A stretch of DNA of 64,000 nucleotides from an uncultured Alteromonadaceae bacterium (lineage in GTDB: Bacteria; Pseudomonadota; Gammaproteobacteria; Enterobacterales; Alteromonadaceae), in NCBI GenBank assembly GCA_947494925.1, contig CANLWS010000001.1, positions 186,001 through 250,000 of the forward strand, written 5' to 3'. The notes beneath the pieces are model-generated. The model made no database searches. It saw only the letters and a list, made by a program, of their open reading frames with translations, and was not told the origin of the DNA. Within the stretch, counting starts at the first letter, position 1, and every line of letters begins with the position of its first letter. The translations under genes and the position numbers were made by a program. Below are positions 54,413-63,900 of the stretch, piece after piece.

Positions 54413-55312
54413 ATGATATCAGTGAGTTCAATATTGGACGCCAACGATCTGCAAAAATCCTACGGTAAGGTGCATGCACTCAAAGGACTGGCGTTTTCGA
54501 TTGATGAGCCAGGGGTGATCGCTATTCTGGGTCAAAACGGCGCGGGTAAAACGACCTTGATTCACTGCGCGCTCGGCCTTGAAAAAGTCACTAATGACAG
54601 CTTAACCACAATGGGCTATCAACCCGGTCATGTCCTGGCCAAACAAAAAACAGGGGTCATGCTTCAGGATACTGATCTACCGGATCTCCTCACCGTTCGG
54701 GAACACATCACACTATTTGCCAGTTATTACCCAGAAGCTTTTGAAGTGGATCAGCTCATCAGCCTTTGTCATCTTCAAGATATTGCCGAACGACGCTATA
54801 AAAAACTCTCCGGAGGACAGAAACGTCGAGTTCAATTTGCCTTGGCAATCGTTGGCAATCCGCAGCTGGTTTTTCTGGATGAACCCACCACAGGTCTGGA
54901 TATAGAAGCAAGAAGGAATCTATGGAAAGTAATCAGGGACTTTGCTGCCCAGGGAAAAACCATTGTACTTACCACCCATTATCTTGAAGAAGCCGATGCG
55001 TTGGCGGATCGCATTATCGTCATGAATGCTGGAAAGGTTGTCGCAGATGCCAAGCCTGATGACATCCACAAACAGTTTACAGGATCAATGATCCGTTGCC
55101 AGACCAGGCTTTCTGAAACTGAGCTCAGTTCTATACCTGGCGTATCAGGGATGGTGACAGCAGGACGCTTCAGCGAATTGCGAAGTCAAGATGTCAATTC
55201 CACTCTACTGGGTTTACTTGCCGCAGATCCTGACTTGAGCGATCTGACTGTATATCAACCCAAACTGGAAGATATTTTCACTCAGCTGAGCCAGATGGGA
55301 GTGCCGTCATGA
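54413..55312 (+). CDS. ABC transporter ATP-binding protein (exporter, DrrA/CcmA-like)
   Basis: A 299-residue ATPase: Walker A GQNGAGKTT (40-48), signature LSGGQKRRVQFALA, Walker B LVFLDEPTTGLD and switch His in TTHYLEE. The C-terminal 85 residues are the extra domain seen in ABC-2 exporters. ATG 54413 follows GAGGG; a longer frame from 54341 is not supported. It overlaps the permease gene by 4 bp, so the pair forms a two-gene exporter. Cargo is unknown; drug, lipid or peptide are all possible. Confidence 0.92.
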   Translation: MISVSSILDANDLQKSYGKVHALKGLAFSIDEPGVIAILGQNGAGKTTLIHCALGLEKVTNDSLTTMGYQPGHVLAKQKTGVMLQDTDLPDLLTVREHITLFASYYPEAFEVDQLISLCHLQDIAERRYKKLSGGQKRRVQFALAIVGNPQLVFLDEPTTGLDIEARRNLWKVIRDFAAQGKTIVLTTHYLEEADALADRIIVMNAGKVVADAKPDDIHKQFTGSMIRCQTRLSETELSSIPGVSGMVTAGRFSELRSQDVNSTLLGLLAADPDLSDLTVYQPKLEDIFTQLSQMGVPS

Positions 55313-56052
55313 ACCTTATTTTTCGTTCATTTCTATTGGAAGCTGGCGCAGAACTACTCAAGGCGGTTCGTGCACCGGAGTTTATTATCCCAACCTTGGG
55401 TATGCCCGTTGCTTTTTATTCACTATTCGGAATAATGATTTCGCGCGGTGTTGATGGTGCCGCATATCTGCTCGCGACTTACGGTGTATTTGCAGTCATG
55501 GGGCCAGCGATTTTCGGTTTCGGCATTAGCGTAGCGAATGAGAGAGATAAAGGTTGGCACGCACTGAAAAGAGCGGCACCCAGCAGAGGAGCCAGCTACA
55601 TTGCAGCCAAAGTTTGTTCTACTTTATTGTTCTCCAGCATTTCGGTTGCCTGCATATATAGCGTTGCGGGGTTTGCAGGAGGTGTAGCACTACACACCCA
55701 TGTGTGGGCCAGTTTGATGGCTGTGCATTTGCTCGCAACTTTTCCCTTTATCCTCATCGGCCTGAGTATTGGTTTTTTGTGCAACAGCAATGCGGCTGTG
55801 GCGATTTCCAATGTGATTTTTCTGATGTTTTCCGCTCTGGGTGGTCTTTGGATCCCGATCCACGTCTTCCCATCTGCCATGCAGGGGTTCGCGCACATCT
55901 TACCCACCTTTCACTTAAGTGAAATTGCCTTGTCTGTATCTGGCGCCCCCGGTGAACGTGACCTGTCATACCATGTTTTCATCGTCAGCCTGATGACTGC
56001 ACTGCTACTTGCAATAACGGCTTTAGCCTGGACCAGACAAAGGAATAAATAA
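55309..56052 (+). CDS. ABC-2 type transporter permease
   Basis: A 247-residue membrane protein with six predicted helices, typical of ABC-2 permeases (FGISVANERDKGWHALKRAA is the conserved cytoplasmic loop; LGGLWIPIHVFPSAMQGFAH, ILPTFHLSEIAL near the end). It partners the upstream ATPase. The stop is followed 34 bp later by a short reading frame for a one-helix peptide. Confidence 0.9.
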   Translation: MNLIFRSFLLEAGAELLKAVRAPEFIIPTLGMPVAFYSLFGIMISRGVDGAAYLLATYGVFAVMGPAIFGFGISVANERDKGWHALKRAAPSRGASYIAAKVCSTLLFSSISVACIYSVAGFAGGVALHTHVWASLMAVHLLATFPFILIGLSIGFLCNSNAAVAISNVIFLMFSALGGLWIPIHVFPSAMQGFAHILPTFHLSEIALSVSGAPGERDLSYHVFIVSLMTALLLAITALAWTRQRNK

Positions 56053-56086
56053 TCATGTATCAACAAAAAAGTGAGGAGAAGTTCCA

Positions 56087-56173
56087 ATGATCCGAACCAT
56101 ATTTATAGTAGCGACAATCATTGTAATTATTGGACTGCTGGTACTTATCTTTTCATTGCCTACACCAAAGTGA
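56087..56173 (+). CDS. 28-residue single-pass membrane peptide
   Basis: ATG with GAGGAGAA upstream encodes MIRTIFIVATIIVIIGLLVL followed by IFSLPTPK and a stop. Nearly all of it is one hydrophobic helix with a positive N-terminal residue. It follows the ABC-2 permease by 34 bp on the same strand. A still shorter frame (56055-56090, 11 codons) overlaps its start by ATGA. Possibly an accessory of the exporter; not proven to be translated. Confidence 0.5.
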   Translation: MIRTIFIVATIIVIIGLLVLIFSLPTPK

Positions 56174-56332
56174 ATTGATGCATGCAAGTAAAAGTTAACG
56201 CGCCACCAATCGGTATTAGCATGCAACAGGATGAGTCATGCAGTTCCACAAACCATAGAAAACTAGAAGATAGGGAGTGAACCTGATGATAGTTAGATAT
56301 TTTATGCGCAGGCTAGCTCAAATGCCCACCAT

Positions 56333-56498
56333 GCTAACAGGCTTAAGCATTTTATTGGTCAGGGCATTTATATACATTGCCACTCAGTGTCACATAGGTT
56401 TGATTGATACCACTACCAAATTCACTGTCCTAAGAACCTGTTTGGCCGGCACGTTGTGTCAGAATACAAATAACGTTACCGCCCATCTTGTGAGCTTT
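56333..56498. repeat. Direct repeat, left copy (DUF4156 gene 3' end)
   Basis: 166 bp with an ungapped match to 63735-63900, about 14 differences by my count. It covers the end of a DUF4156 coding sequence on the minus strand plus about 20 bp beyond its stop. The two copies flank 7.2 kb. Confidence 0.88.
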
Positions 56499-56556
56499 AA
56501 CTATTGAGTCATTCCGAGCCAATTTACCGAGGTAGGTACCATACTCCAATGACATA
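56352..56556 (-). pseudogene. DUF4156 lipoprotein-gene remnant
   Basis: The minus-strand frame encodes KAHKMGGNVICILTQRAGQT, GS, then a TAG codon where the right-hand copy has TAC (Tyr), then DSEF and VTLSGNVYKCPDQ to the normal stop. Upstream, the segment TYLGKLARND joins what look like separated parts of the intact sequence (an LG motif and ARND), so about 30 residues appear deleted. It cannot encode a full protein. Confidence 0.78.
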
Positions 56557-56756
56557 GAAGAACAAGCGCTTAGGACTGCATTAAATCTGTATAAGAAGTG
56601 AGTATCGAATTGCAAAAACTATCGTTTATGATTTGGATAGGAAAGCAGATGACCCCAATAAAGAAAATCGATGTTAAGCTGCAAATGATTACGTTGTAAT
56701 TCGTCAAGCTTTGTACTAATTTTGTGTTGTTGTAAAGCAGTTTGCTGCGAGACCGA

Positions 56757-59700
56757 ATGTCAAAAAACATAAAGTGCTTTTTGTTAAGCATCCGATACGT
56801 AAACCTCGTTTTATTATGTGTTTTCAGCTCAATTATCTACGCCAACAATCTTCGCCCACATATAGCAGAAGTAGAACACTTCAGTGTAAATGACGGCTTG
56901 GCCGACAATACAATCTATAGCATCGCTAGAGACAAAAATGACTTTTTGTTTCTAGGCACACCTAATGGCTTGTCCAGATACGATGGACACAGGTTCGAAA
57001 ACTTTACCGTGACCGAAAACAAATCTATTTCCCTCCTACATCAAAACGCTGGGAATATAACCATAGACAGCCAGCAGCGCATCTGGATTGGTTCTTGGGG
57101 AAACGGCTTGTACCTCTATGATGAAAACCTTAACTTTTTGCGCCATTTTTCGGAATTTGGTGAGGGAAGACATACCACTAAGTTAGTTCAGGTAGTTTAC
57201 GAAGATTCTGACGGTGATGTGTGGATTGGTACAAATGGTGGTGGACTAGCATTTTATAACAATACTACAAACGAACTACGCTACTTTGTTCATCAAGATA
57301 CCCAACCTGACGGCCTAAGCCACAACCGTGTGTGGGACATCCGCGAGGGAAACAAAGGCCAAATATGGGTGGCAACAGGTGGCGGACTTGATCGTATCGA
57401 CAAGCAAAATAACTTTTTGATAAACCACAACAGTTTACGTAATCAAAACTCGGAAAATAATTTACTTGTCAGAACACTATACTGTTCTCGCCAAGGACAA
57501 TTATGGGCTGGCACAGAGAATGGTCTATTCATTTTTGATGAACAAATTCAGCAATTCGAGGAGATAGTCAGCCAAAGTAATCCTGCAATATCAAGAATTC
57601 CAATTACCCACATTGAACAAGGAAGAGACTCAGAGTTTTGGATTGGAACTCAGAATGGATTACTGCTTTACAACAGTTTTCACGATTCATTTGTGCCTCT
57701 GGTAAGCGAAGAACAGTACTTTCTGCTGTCGCACTATGACATCCGCGCCTTGTCCTATGATATTGAAGGAATTTTGTGGGTCGCATCAAGAACCTCTGGC
57801 TTAGTTAAATTGAACTTTGGTGCCAAAGCCGTAGAAAGTATTGATAATTATTTGACTGAAGATGGCAGAACTCGCCCACTAAATCGAGTGCAATCTCTGC
57901 TTTTTGACTCGCAAGATAATCTTTGGATAGGCTCAACGGAAGGATTAATGATACAAACACCACAATCAAGTGACATTGTGATGTTTTCACCTAGTCTGAA
58001 TATAGATTTGGGAATGGTAACAACAATCACAGAGCTGCGTTCTGGTGAATTTTGGTTTGGCAGCAATAAGGGACTATTCACGTACAATAAGGACAACGGG
58101 CAAATAGCTGAGTAGACCCATCTGCTAACTGGAAACAGCGAAGCTATTGCAGTTGCAAGCATCTTTGAAGATTCCAGAGGAATAATATGGATAGGAACTT
58201 TTCGAGATGGTCTTTACAGAATTGAAGACGACAAAATTTTTCAGCAAACATTATTCAATAAGGCCGAGAATTCTGCTCAAACCGTCCTAACTGTTGCAGA
58301 GGATCATCGTGGTTATTTGTGGGTTGGTACTAGCGGTTCTGGAGCAATCCGTCTTTCTCCTTACTCTCGCACTGACGATCAGTACGGGTACGATACGTTG
58401 CCTAGCGTTGGTATAAGCAGCCTGGAAGTTAATCAGATAATCAAAAAACAGGACAACTCAGTATGGATAGGTACAAACAATAAGCTCAATAAACTCGACA
58501 ACGTTTCAAATGCGTTCATTAATTACGATCATGACAATGGACTACAGAACACAACGATAAAGAGTCTTCTTGAAGACGCCAGTAATAATTTATGGGTAAG
58601 CACCTCGTCTGGTGTATATAAACTTGATTCTCAAGAAAAAAACTTCGTTTCCTATACTGAAGAAAAAACCAGTAACAGCTATATCAGCCGATCCTCAACA
58701 ACAAATAAAGATACCGTGTATTTTGGGCAAATTAACGGATTTACCAAAATAAATATCAGTGAAAAAATGCACAACAATGCAGTTAACCGAGTCGTTTTAT
58801 CAAGCATTTCTGTCGATAACCAGCGGCTACCATTTCTCGTCCTGGACACACTAAAAAAACATCAATTTGAACACACTTCGAAAAAATTAAGCTTTCATTT
58901 CGCTAACACCAATAATTTCAGAAATGCGTTGGCAAACAATTACAGTTTTAGGTTGATTGGTTATGATTCTAATTGGTCACCAGTGACTCAGAGCAATCAT
59001 GCGGAATACAGGGGACTATCCCCAGGCATATATACATTCGAGGTAAAAATTATTGAAAAAGACGGTAGTTGGGACAATTCTGCAGCCAAGTTCACATTTC
59101 AGATTTTGCCACCTTGGTGGGAGACACTAGAATTTAGAACCGCTGTATTATTGGTAATTGGACTAGGTATTTACTATTGGAACCGTCTGAGACTCCGTCG
59201 CCTCAAGGCGATAAACGCGGAGTTGGAAAAGGAGATTGCAACACGAAGCAAAGAATTATTAGCCGTTGAAAAACAATTAATCGATTCAGAAAAAAACGCT
59301 TCGTTGTCTAGTTTAGTTTCAGGTATCGCCCATGAAATCAACACTCCGGTTGGCATTGGCATTACCGCTAGCTCATTGCTGACAGAAAGAGCGAATAAGC
59401 TAATGGAGCAATTCAATAGCAACAAATTAAAACGCTCTGATTTCACTAATGCAGTTGAAGATATCAATAATAGCGCGGAGCTCATTAGTAGTAATTTGAA
59501 CAAAACATCTGCGTTGGTCGAAAACTTTAAAAGAGTCTCTGTTGATCAAGTTTCTCAGCAAAAACGGCATTTTAATCTTAGGAAATACTTGCATGAAATT
59601 GCCATCGGCTTTGGTGAGATAGTCAAAACTAATCGAATCAACTTCTCCATTGTCTGTGAAGAAGATATATGGATGGATAGTTACCCTGGGGCGATAGCAC

Positions 59701-60023
59701 AAATGCTCACTCAACTGATGTTAAATGCTGCAACACATGCTTTTGATGAACAACAAGAAAGATTGGTTAGATTGAAGGTTAAAAAAAGAAGCGAACGGAT
59801 AGTGATGTACTTTCATGATAATGGCAAAGGTATACCCAATAAAATTCAGCCGCGCATTTTTGACCCATTTTTTACAACCAAACGCAGCACTGGTAGCAAG
59901 GGCCTGGGCCTACAAATCGTAGCAAACGTGATTTCGATTCGATTGCAGGGCCAGATCTCGCTAGAAAACAGTAGTAATAAAGGCACCTGTTTTCATATAG
60001 AATTTCCTTCAATACCTGAGTAA
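56757..60023 (+). pseudogene. Two-component sensor kinase with propeller sensor, interrupted by one amber codon
   Basis: One continuous frame of 1089 codons broken only by TAG at 58113-58115 (codon 453). The part before the amber is a seven-bladed ligand-sensor propeller of the Reg_prop type (NDGLADNTIYSIARD, repeated IWIGTxxxGL). The frame after it continues the second propeller (GIIWIGTFRDGLYRI, YLWVGTSGSG), then a Y_Y_Y-like domain (SFRLIGYDSNWSPVTQ), one membrane helix (about 59130-59170), a histidine kinase H-box (SGIAHEINTPV, His859) and an ATPase domain (MLNAATHAF, DNGKGIP, SKGLGLQIVANV). There is no receiver domain. The first ATG is 56757 (TTG at 56742 possible). Without the amber it would be a complete kinase. 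Signal unknown. Confidence 0.85.
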
Positions 60024-60059
60024 GCACTTACTTACGCTGTCTCAAAAAACGTGATTGGA

Positions 60060-61748
60060 TTATTTTTCTTCCTTTTCAACAAAAACCTCTTTTAGTTTTG
60101 CAAAGCTATATCCCCAAGCATGTGCTGGGTCAATTTTTGGTGGCATAATTAATTCGTCTGGGTTCACCTTAACATTAACGATGCACGCTTTTCTCGAAGC
60201 GTATGCTTCCTTCAACGCTGACTCTAGTTCATCTGGTTCTGATACGCCTATTCCTTTGCCGCCGCAAATATCTGCATAAGCTGTAAAATCGGGATTGACG
60301 AGTTTTGTGCCATACTTAGGAAAGCCAGTTGCCTGCATTTCCAATTCAACAAACCCCAATTTTTCGTTGTTGTAGACAATGCATGTAAGAGGTAGCTCAT
60401 AACGTGTAGCAGTGACGAAATCTTGCATCATCATCGCAAACGCGCCATCACCGCATAGCGCAACAACCTGACGTCCTTTATCCAAAGCTTGGACTCCCAA
60501 TGCTCCAGGCAGTGCAACTCCAAGTGAACCATGATTGAAAGAGCCCAATAGACGTTGTGTCCCTCGCATACGTAAATGACGTGCAGCAAAGGCAGTTACT
60601 TCTCCCACATCAACAATAAAAACAGCATCGTCATCGGCTAAATCGCATGCGAGTCTAGTCAATGCTTGTGGAGGTATCATTTTTCGATTTTTCAAAGAGG
60701 CTTTTTTGTCCATGGTCTCGTCCCACTTAGCCCTTTGATTTTGCACTTTCAAAAGAAACGCCTCATTGCTGTTGGGTGTTATACGCTTTATGAGTTCCAA
60801 TATCGTCGGCCTTACGTGGCCAATTATTCCAACCGTAACTGGACAGCGTCTGCCAATATGAGCAGGTTTTACGTCAACTTGTATAATGTTCCTTTTCTTT
60901 GGAAGAAATGCACTGTAAGGGAAATCTGTACCCAACATAATTAACGTATCACAAGCATCAATGGCCTTTACACCTTGTGCCGAACCTAGCATTCCCAACC
61001 CACCGACCCAATATGGATTTTCATATTCCATGACATCCGTTGCACGCAATGTTCTTACTATTGGAGCTTTGGTCAGTTCAGCTAGTTGAAGTAGTTCGTC
61101 TCTTGCACCCATGCAACCAGCGCCTGCCAGAATCACAATTTTACCTCCCTTACTAATTACATCTGCGGCTCTTTGTAACTCTCCAGGACAGGGCATAATT
61201 GTCGCTTTGGGTATCAAAATATCGCGGAGTAGATCTGATTGAGGAACTTCTTGGTTGATGATATCACTGGGAATAGACAGATGTGCTACCCCCCCTTCAG
61301 TTAAAGCGGTTTGGACCGCCAATTGCGCCATACGGGGAAGTTGATTTGGACTACTGATATATTGATTGTAAACACAGATATCCTCAAAAATAGCTTTTAA
61401 GTTAGTTTCCTGAAAATAAGAAGACCCCTGCTCAGAGGTTGGTATATGACCTGTAATAGCCAACACAGGAGAATGGTCGCGCTTTGCGTCATATAAACCA
61501 TTGATGAGATGCAAGGCACCAGGGCCTGTGGTGCCGGCGCACAACCCTAACTTGCCAGTTAATTTTCCTTGTGCACCTGCTGCAAAAGCACCAGCTTCTT
61601 CATGACGTACACCCATCCATTCAAATCGACCATCTCTGCGTATTGCATCCAACAGAGGGTTAAGCGTGTCACCTGTCATTCCAAAAAACTGCTTTGTACT
61701 CACTGGTGCTATTACGTCTAATAATATTTCACAAACTCGTTTTGCCAT
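60060..61748 (-). CDS. PoxB-like thiamine-diphosphate enzyme (pyruvate oxidase/decarboxylase type)
   Basis: A 562-residue ThDP enzyme. The N-terminal part (FFGMTGDTLNPLLDAI, VRHEEAGAFAAGAQ with Glu50, CAGTTGPGALHLINGLYDAK) and the C-terminal ThDP motif (GDGAFAMMMQDF...YNNEKLGFVELEMQ) match E. coli pyruvate:quinone oxidoreductase PoxB more closely than acetolactate synthase. The end (DELIMPPKIDPAHAWGYSFA) also follows PoxB, but the last residues are short and charged, so the lipid-binding tail of PoxB is not obvious. It probably decarboxylates pyruvate or a related 2-oxo acid in the cytoplasm. Convergent with the kinase gene. Confidence 0.83.
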   Translation of the reverse strand: MAKRVCEILLDVIAPVSTKQFFGMTGDTLNPLLDAIRRDGRFEWMGVRHEEAGAFAAGAQGKLTGKLGLCAGTTGPGALHLINGLYDAKRDHSPVLAITGHIPTSEQGSSYFQETNLKAIFEDICVYNQYISSPNQLPRMAQLAVQTALTEGGVAHLSIPSDIINQEVPQSDLLRDILIPKATIMPCPGELQRAADVISKGGKIVILAGAGCMGARDELLQLAELTKAPIVRTLRATDVMEYENPYWVGGLGMLGSAQGVKAIDACDTLIMLGTDFPYSAFLPKKRNIIQVDVKPAHIGRRCPVTVGIIGHVRPTILELIKRITPNSNEAFLLKVQNQRAKWDETMDKKASLKNRKMIPPQALTRLACDLADDDAVFIVDVGEVTAFAARHLRMRGTQRLLGSFNHGSLGVALPGALGVQALDKGRQVVALCGDGAFAMMMQDFVTATRYELPLTCIVYNNEKLGFVELEMQATGFPKYGTKLVNPDFTAYADICGGKGIGVSEPDELESALKEAYASRKACIVNVKVNPDELIMPPKIDPAHAWGYSFAKLKEVFVEKEEK

Positions 61749-62131
61749 TTTTTACTCTCTTTCATCATGAATTAAGTTAAATATCGGTTCTAAAAAGTTT
61801 GCTACTGAAGACAATGTCCATTGCTCTTCAAAACTCAATCGTAAACACAAATACAGGTCAGTTTTTGTTAATTATCGATGGAAGTTGCAAGGCTTGTTCC
61901 ATGCCGTTAACCCAGCAAACATAATTCCCTTCAATCGCTTCGCAAAATATTGCAATTTCGCCCGCAATATATTGCAAAAAAAGTGACATGTAGTTTTTAG
62001 TTTATGTGTTCGAACGAAGAGAGTTTTGTTGACGCAGTAGAAGGCGCTCGGCCCAATGTTTGGGTTTCTAATGGGCATGTTTCAGTTGGCACTCGTTTTG
62101 CTCTAATGAACCGCTAGATAAAGCTCAGTTG
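61749..62131. other. Intergenic region, no gene recognised
   Basis: 383 bp, AT-rich. Around 61930-61980 a short sequence ATTGCAA recurs and GCAAAATATTGCAA forms a partial dyad; its role is unknown. A 68-codon minus-strand frame (61872-62078) has no supporting features and is not annotated. Confidence 0.5.
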
Positions 62132-62687
62132 ATGAAAAGGGATAGTTATAAACAAACAGCTATTATTGTTACCTTGGCTTTGCTTTTTCTTCCTACATGA
62201 TGTGTCGAAGGACTGCTCAGCCAATGAGAATCTCTCAACAGCATTGTTGCTAGGGGAGCATGAAATACAAGGCTTTCGCTTAGCTTTAGAGCCATGGAAG
62301 GCAAAATATGCTGAATTGCCTTTCGGGAAGCTATCGCTAAAGTGGGAATTTAGCGTAAATTATTGGGAAATAGATAAACATAATGAGAAAAATTGGGCTC
62401 TATCCTTCTCTCCCATAATTACTTCACACTTGGCAACGCTCCCAAATGCTATTAGTGTAAGTTGGGAGCTCGGAGTCGGTATTTCAGTGCACAGCAAACA
62501 TCACTTTGGAAATACAAATCTCGGCACCAATATTCTTTTTGAGGATCGGCTAAGTCTAGTGTTCCATATTAATGAGCGGAAAAATGATCGTATTACACTT
62601 AGTGTAATTCATTATTCAAATGCTGGATTCAATTCCCATAACCCTGGAATCAATTTTATAAGCATCGCCTACCATCAATCACTTTAG
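62132..62687 (+). CDS. PagL-like lipid A 3-O-deacylase, possible N-terminal frameshift
   Basis: The main frame (from about 62166, 173 residues) ends in a beta-barrel segment with IHYSNAGFNSHNPGINFISI, the PagL signature (catalytic His and Ser in H-x-S-N-AG, then NPG). PagL is an outer-membrane enzyme that removes the 3-O acyl chain from lipid A. The main frame lacks a good start: only TTG 62166 is available, and in-frame stop TGA lies at 62133. In another frame, ATG 62132 encodes a textbook signal peptide (MKRDSYKQTAIIVTLALLFL) that stops 21 codons later. A one-base slip in the T-rich stretch near 62187-62196 would join them. Coordinates cover both parts. Confidence 0.68.
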
Positions 62688-62741
62688 GGCAGGTATTTCC
62701 ATAGGGACGAAAAAATCTAACAGTACCGGAGATAAATAGTA

Positions 62742-63620
62742 ATGAATCGACAAGTAATTTTGGTTACCGGTGCATCTGCCGGACTAGGCCTGGAAATTGC
62801 TAAAAGGGTAATTTCAACTGATAGATTTCTAATTGTGCTCACTGCGCGACCTAACTCAATGAACCGCTTCGCAAGCTCAGGCATAACGGAGGACAAAAAT
62901 ATTCTGCTTAGACCGCTGGATATTACGTCTGCAGATATGAGACGTGAACTCATTGCCGAACTTGACGAAAAATATGGAGGCGTTGATGTTTTGATAAATA
63001 ACGCGGGGTTCACATTTCGGGCGGTGGTAGAGGATGTTGCAGAAGAAGACCGCTTACTTCAGATGAATACAAATTTTAGATCACCTATGGAGTTAATACG
63101 TCTATGCCTTCCGTCAATGAGAAATAAAAGAAAAGGTAAAATCATTAACATATCTTCGGTGGGTGGCCAGATGGCTATGCCAACAATGGCAGTGTACAGC
63201 GCATCAAAGCACGCTCTTGAGGGAGCCACTGAAAGCCTATGGTATGAGCTTCGACCATGGAATATTAAGGTTACACTTATACAACCTGGATTCATAAACT
63301 CTAAAGGTTTTGAAAAAGTTAGGAGAACTGACTTAAGTCAGGCCTCGACTGAGGAAGTAAATTCTTCCTACCACCAGCACTACAAAAACATGGAAGATTT
63401 TATTGAAAGAGTGATGAAGTTGACACCATCAACTTCTGGTACCGTTGCCAACAAAGTGCTGAAGGTTATTCAGGCAAAAAATCCCCCTTTGAGAGTCGCG
63501 GGAACATGGGATGCAGTATTGTTCAAGTTGATGAGACGGTTTATCCCACAAAGAATTTATCATGGCATTTTGTATAATTTTCTCCCTAACGTTCACAAAT
63601 GGGGACCAGTGAAAAAGTAA
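62742..63620 (+). CDS. Short-chain dehydrogenase/reductase (SDR)
   Basis: A 292-residue classical SDR. NAD(P)-binding TGASAGLG (9-16), NNAG (86-89), ISSVGG, and the catalytic YSASK (Tyr152, Lys156). The extra C-terminal part (about 60 residues past the usual end) contains a hydrophobic, basic region (LFKLMRRFIPQRIYHGIL) that may touch the membrane. Cofactor and substrate are unknown. It follows the PagL-like gene by 54 bp on the same strand. Confidence 0.9.
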   Translation: MNRQVILVTGASAGLGLEIAKRVISTDRFLIVLTARPNSMNRFASSGITEDKNILLRPLDITSADMRRELIAELDEKYGGVDVLINNAGFTFRAVVEDVAEEDRLLQMNTNFRSPMELIRLCLPSMRNKRKGKIINISSVGGQMAMPTMAVYSASKHALEGATESLWYELRPWNIKVTLIQPGFINSKGFEKVRRTDLSQASTEEVNSSYHQHYKNMEDFIERVMKLTPSTSGTVANKVLKVIQAKNPPLRVAGTWDAVLFKLMRRFIPQRIYHGILYNFLPNVHKWGPVKK

Positions 63621-63734
63621 TACAAAATGCAGAGTTACTGATTTCGATTTGTTGCCAGGTAGCGCATAAAACATAAAGCCCTAGTCATTAGTTCGTCAAA
63701 GGTCAGCTGAAAGCGCGTTTTGAATGCCTGTCAG

Positions 63735-63900
63735 GCTAACAGGCTTAACCATTTTATTGGTCAGGGCATTTATATACATTGCCACTAAGCGTCACATTCG
63801 TTTGGCTGATTCCACCACCAAATTCACTGTCGTAAGAGCCTGTTTGGCCGGCACGTTGTGTCAGAATATAGATAACGTTGCCGCCCATCTTGTGAGCTTT
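63735..63900. repeat. Direct repeat, right copy (DUF4156 gene 3' end)
   Basis: Ungapped match to 56333-56498 in the same orientation. This copy keeps an open coding frame. The match extends about 20 bp beyond the stop codon and ends upstream where the left copy diverges. Confidence 0.88.

Noticed and set aside
56277-56507. Plus-strand frames over the two DUF4156 copies (also near 63724-63909)
   Set aside because: They are the reverse complement of the DUF4156 coding sequence and look similar only because that gene end is repeated.
58113-58115. Recoding of TAG as pyrrolysine
   Set aside because: No pyrrolysine genes in view and the position is inside a propeller blade, not a known Pyl enzyme; a mutation or error is simpler.
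61872-62078. A 68-codon minus-strand frame between the PoxB-like and PagL-like genes
   Set aside because: No ribosome site, signal, recognised motif or sensible composition; left unannotated.
56333-63900. The two direct repeats as the ends of a transposon
   Set aside because: No transposase gene, no terminal inverted repeats and no target-site duplication are seen; the repeats are gene fragments.
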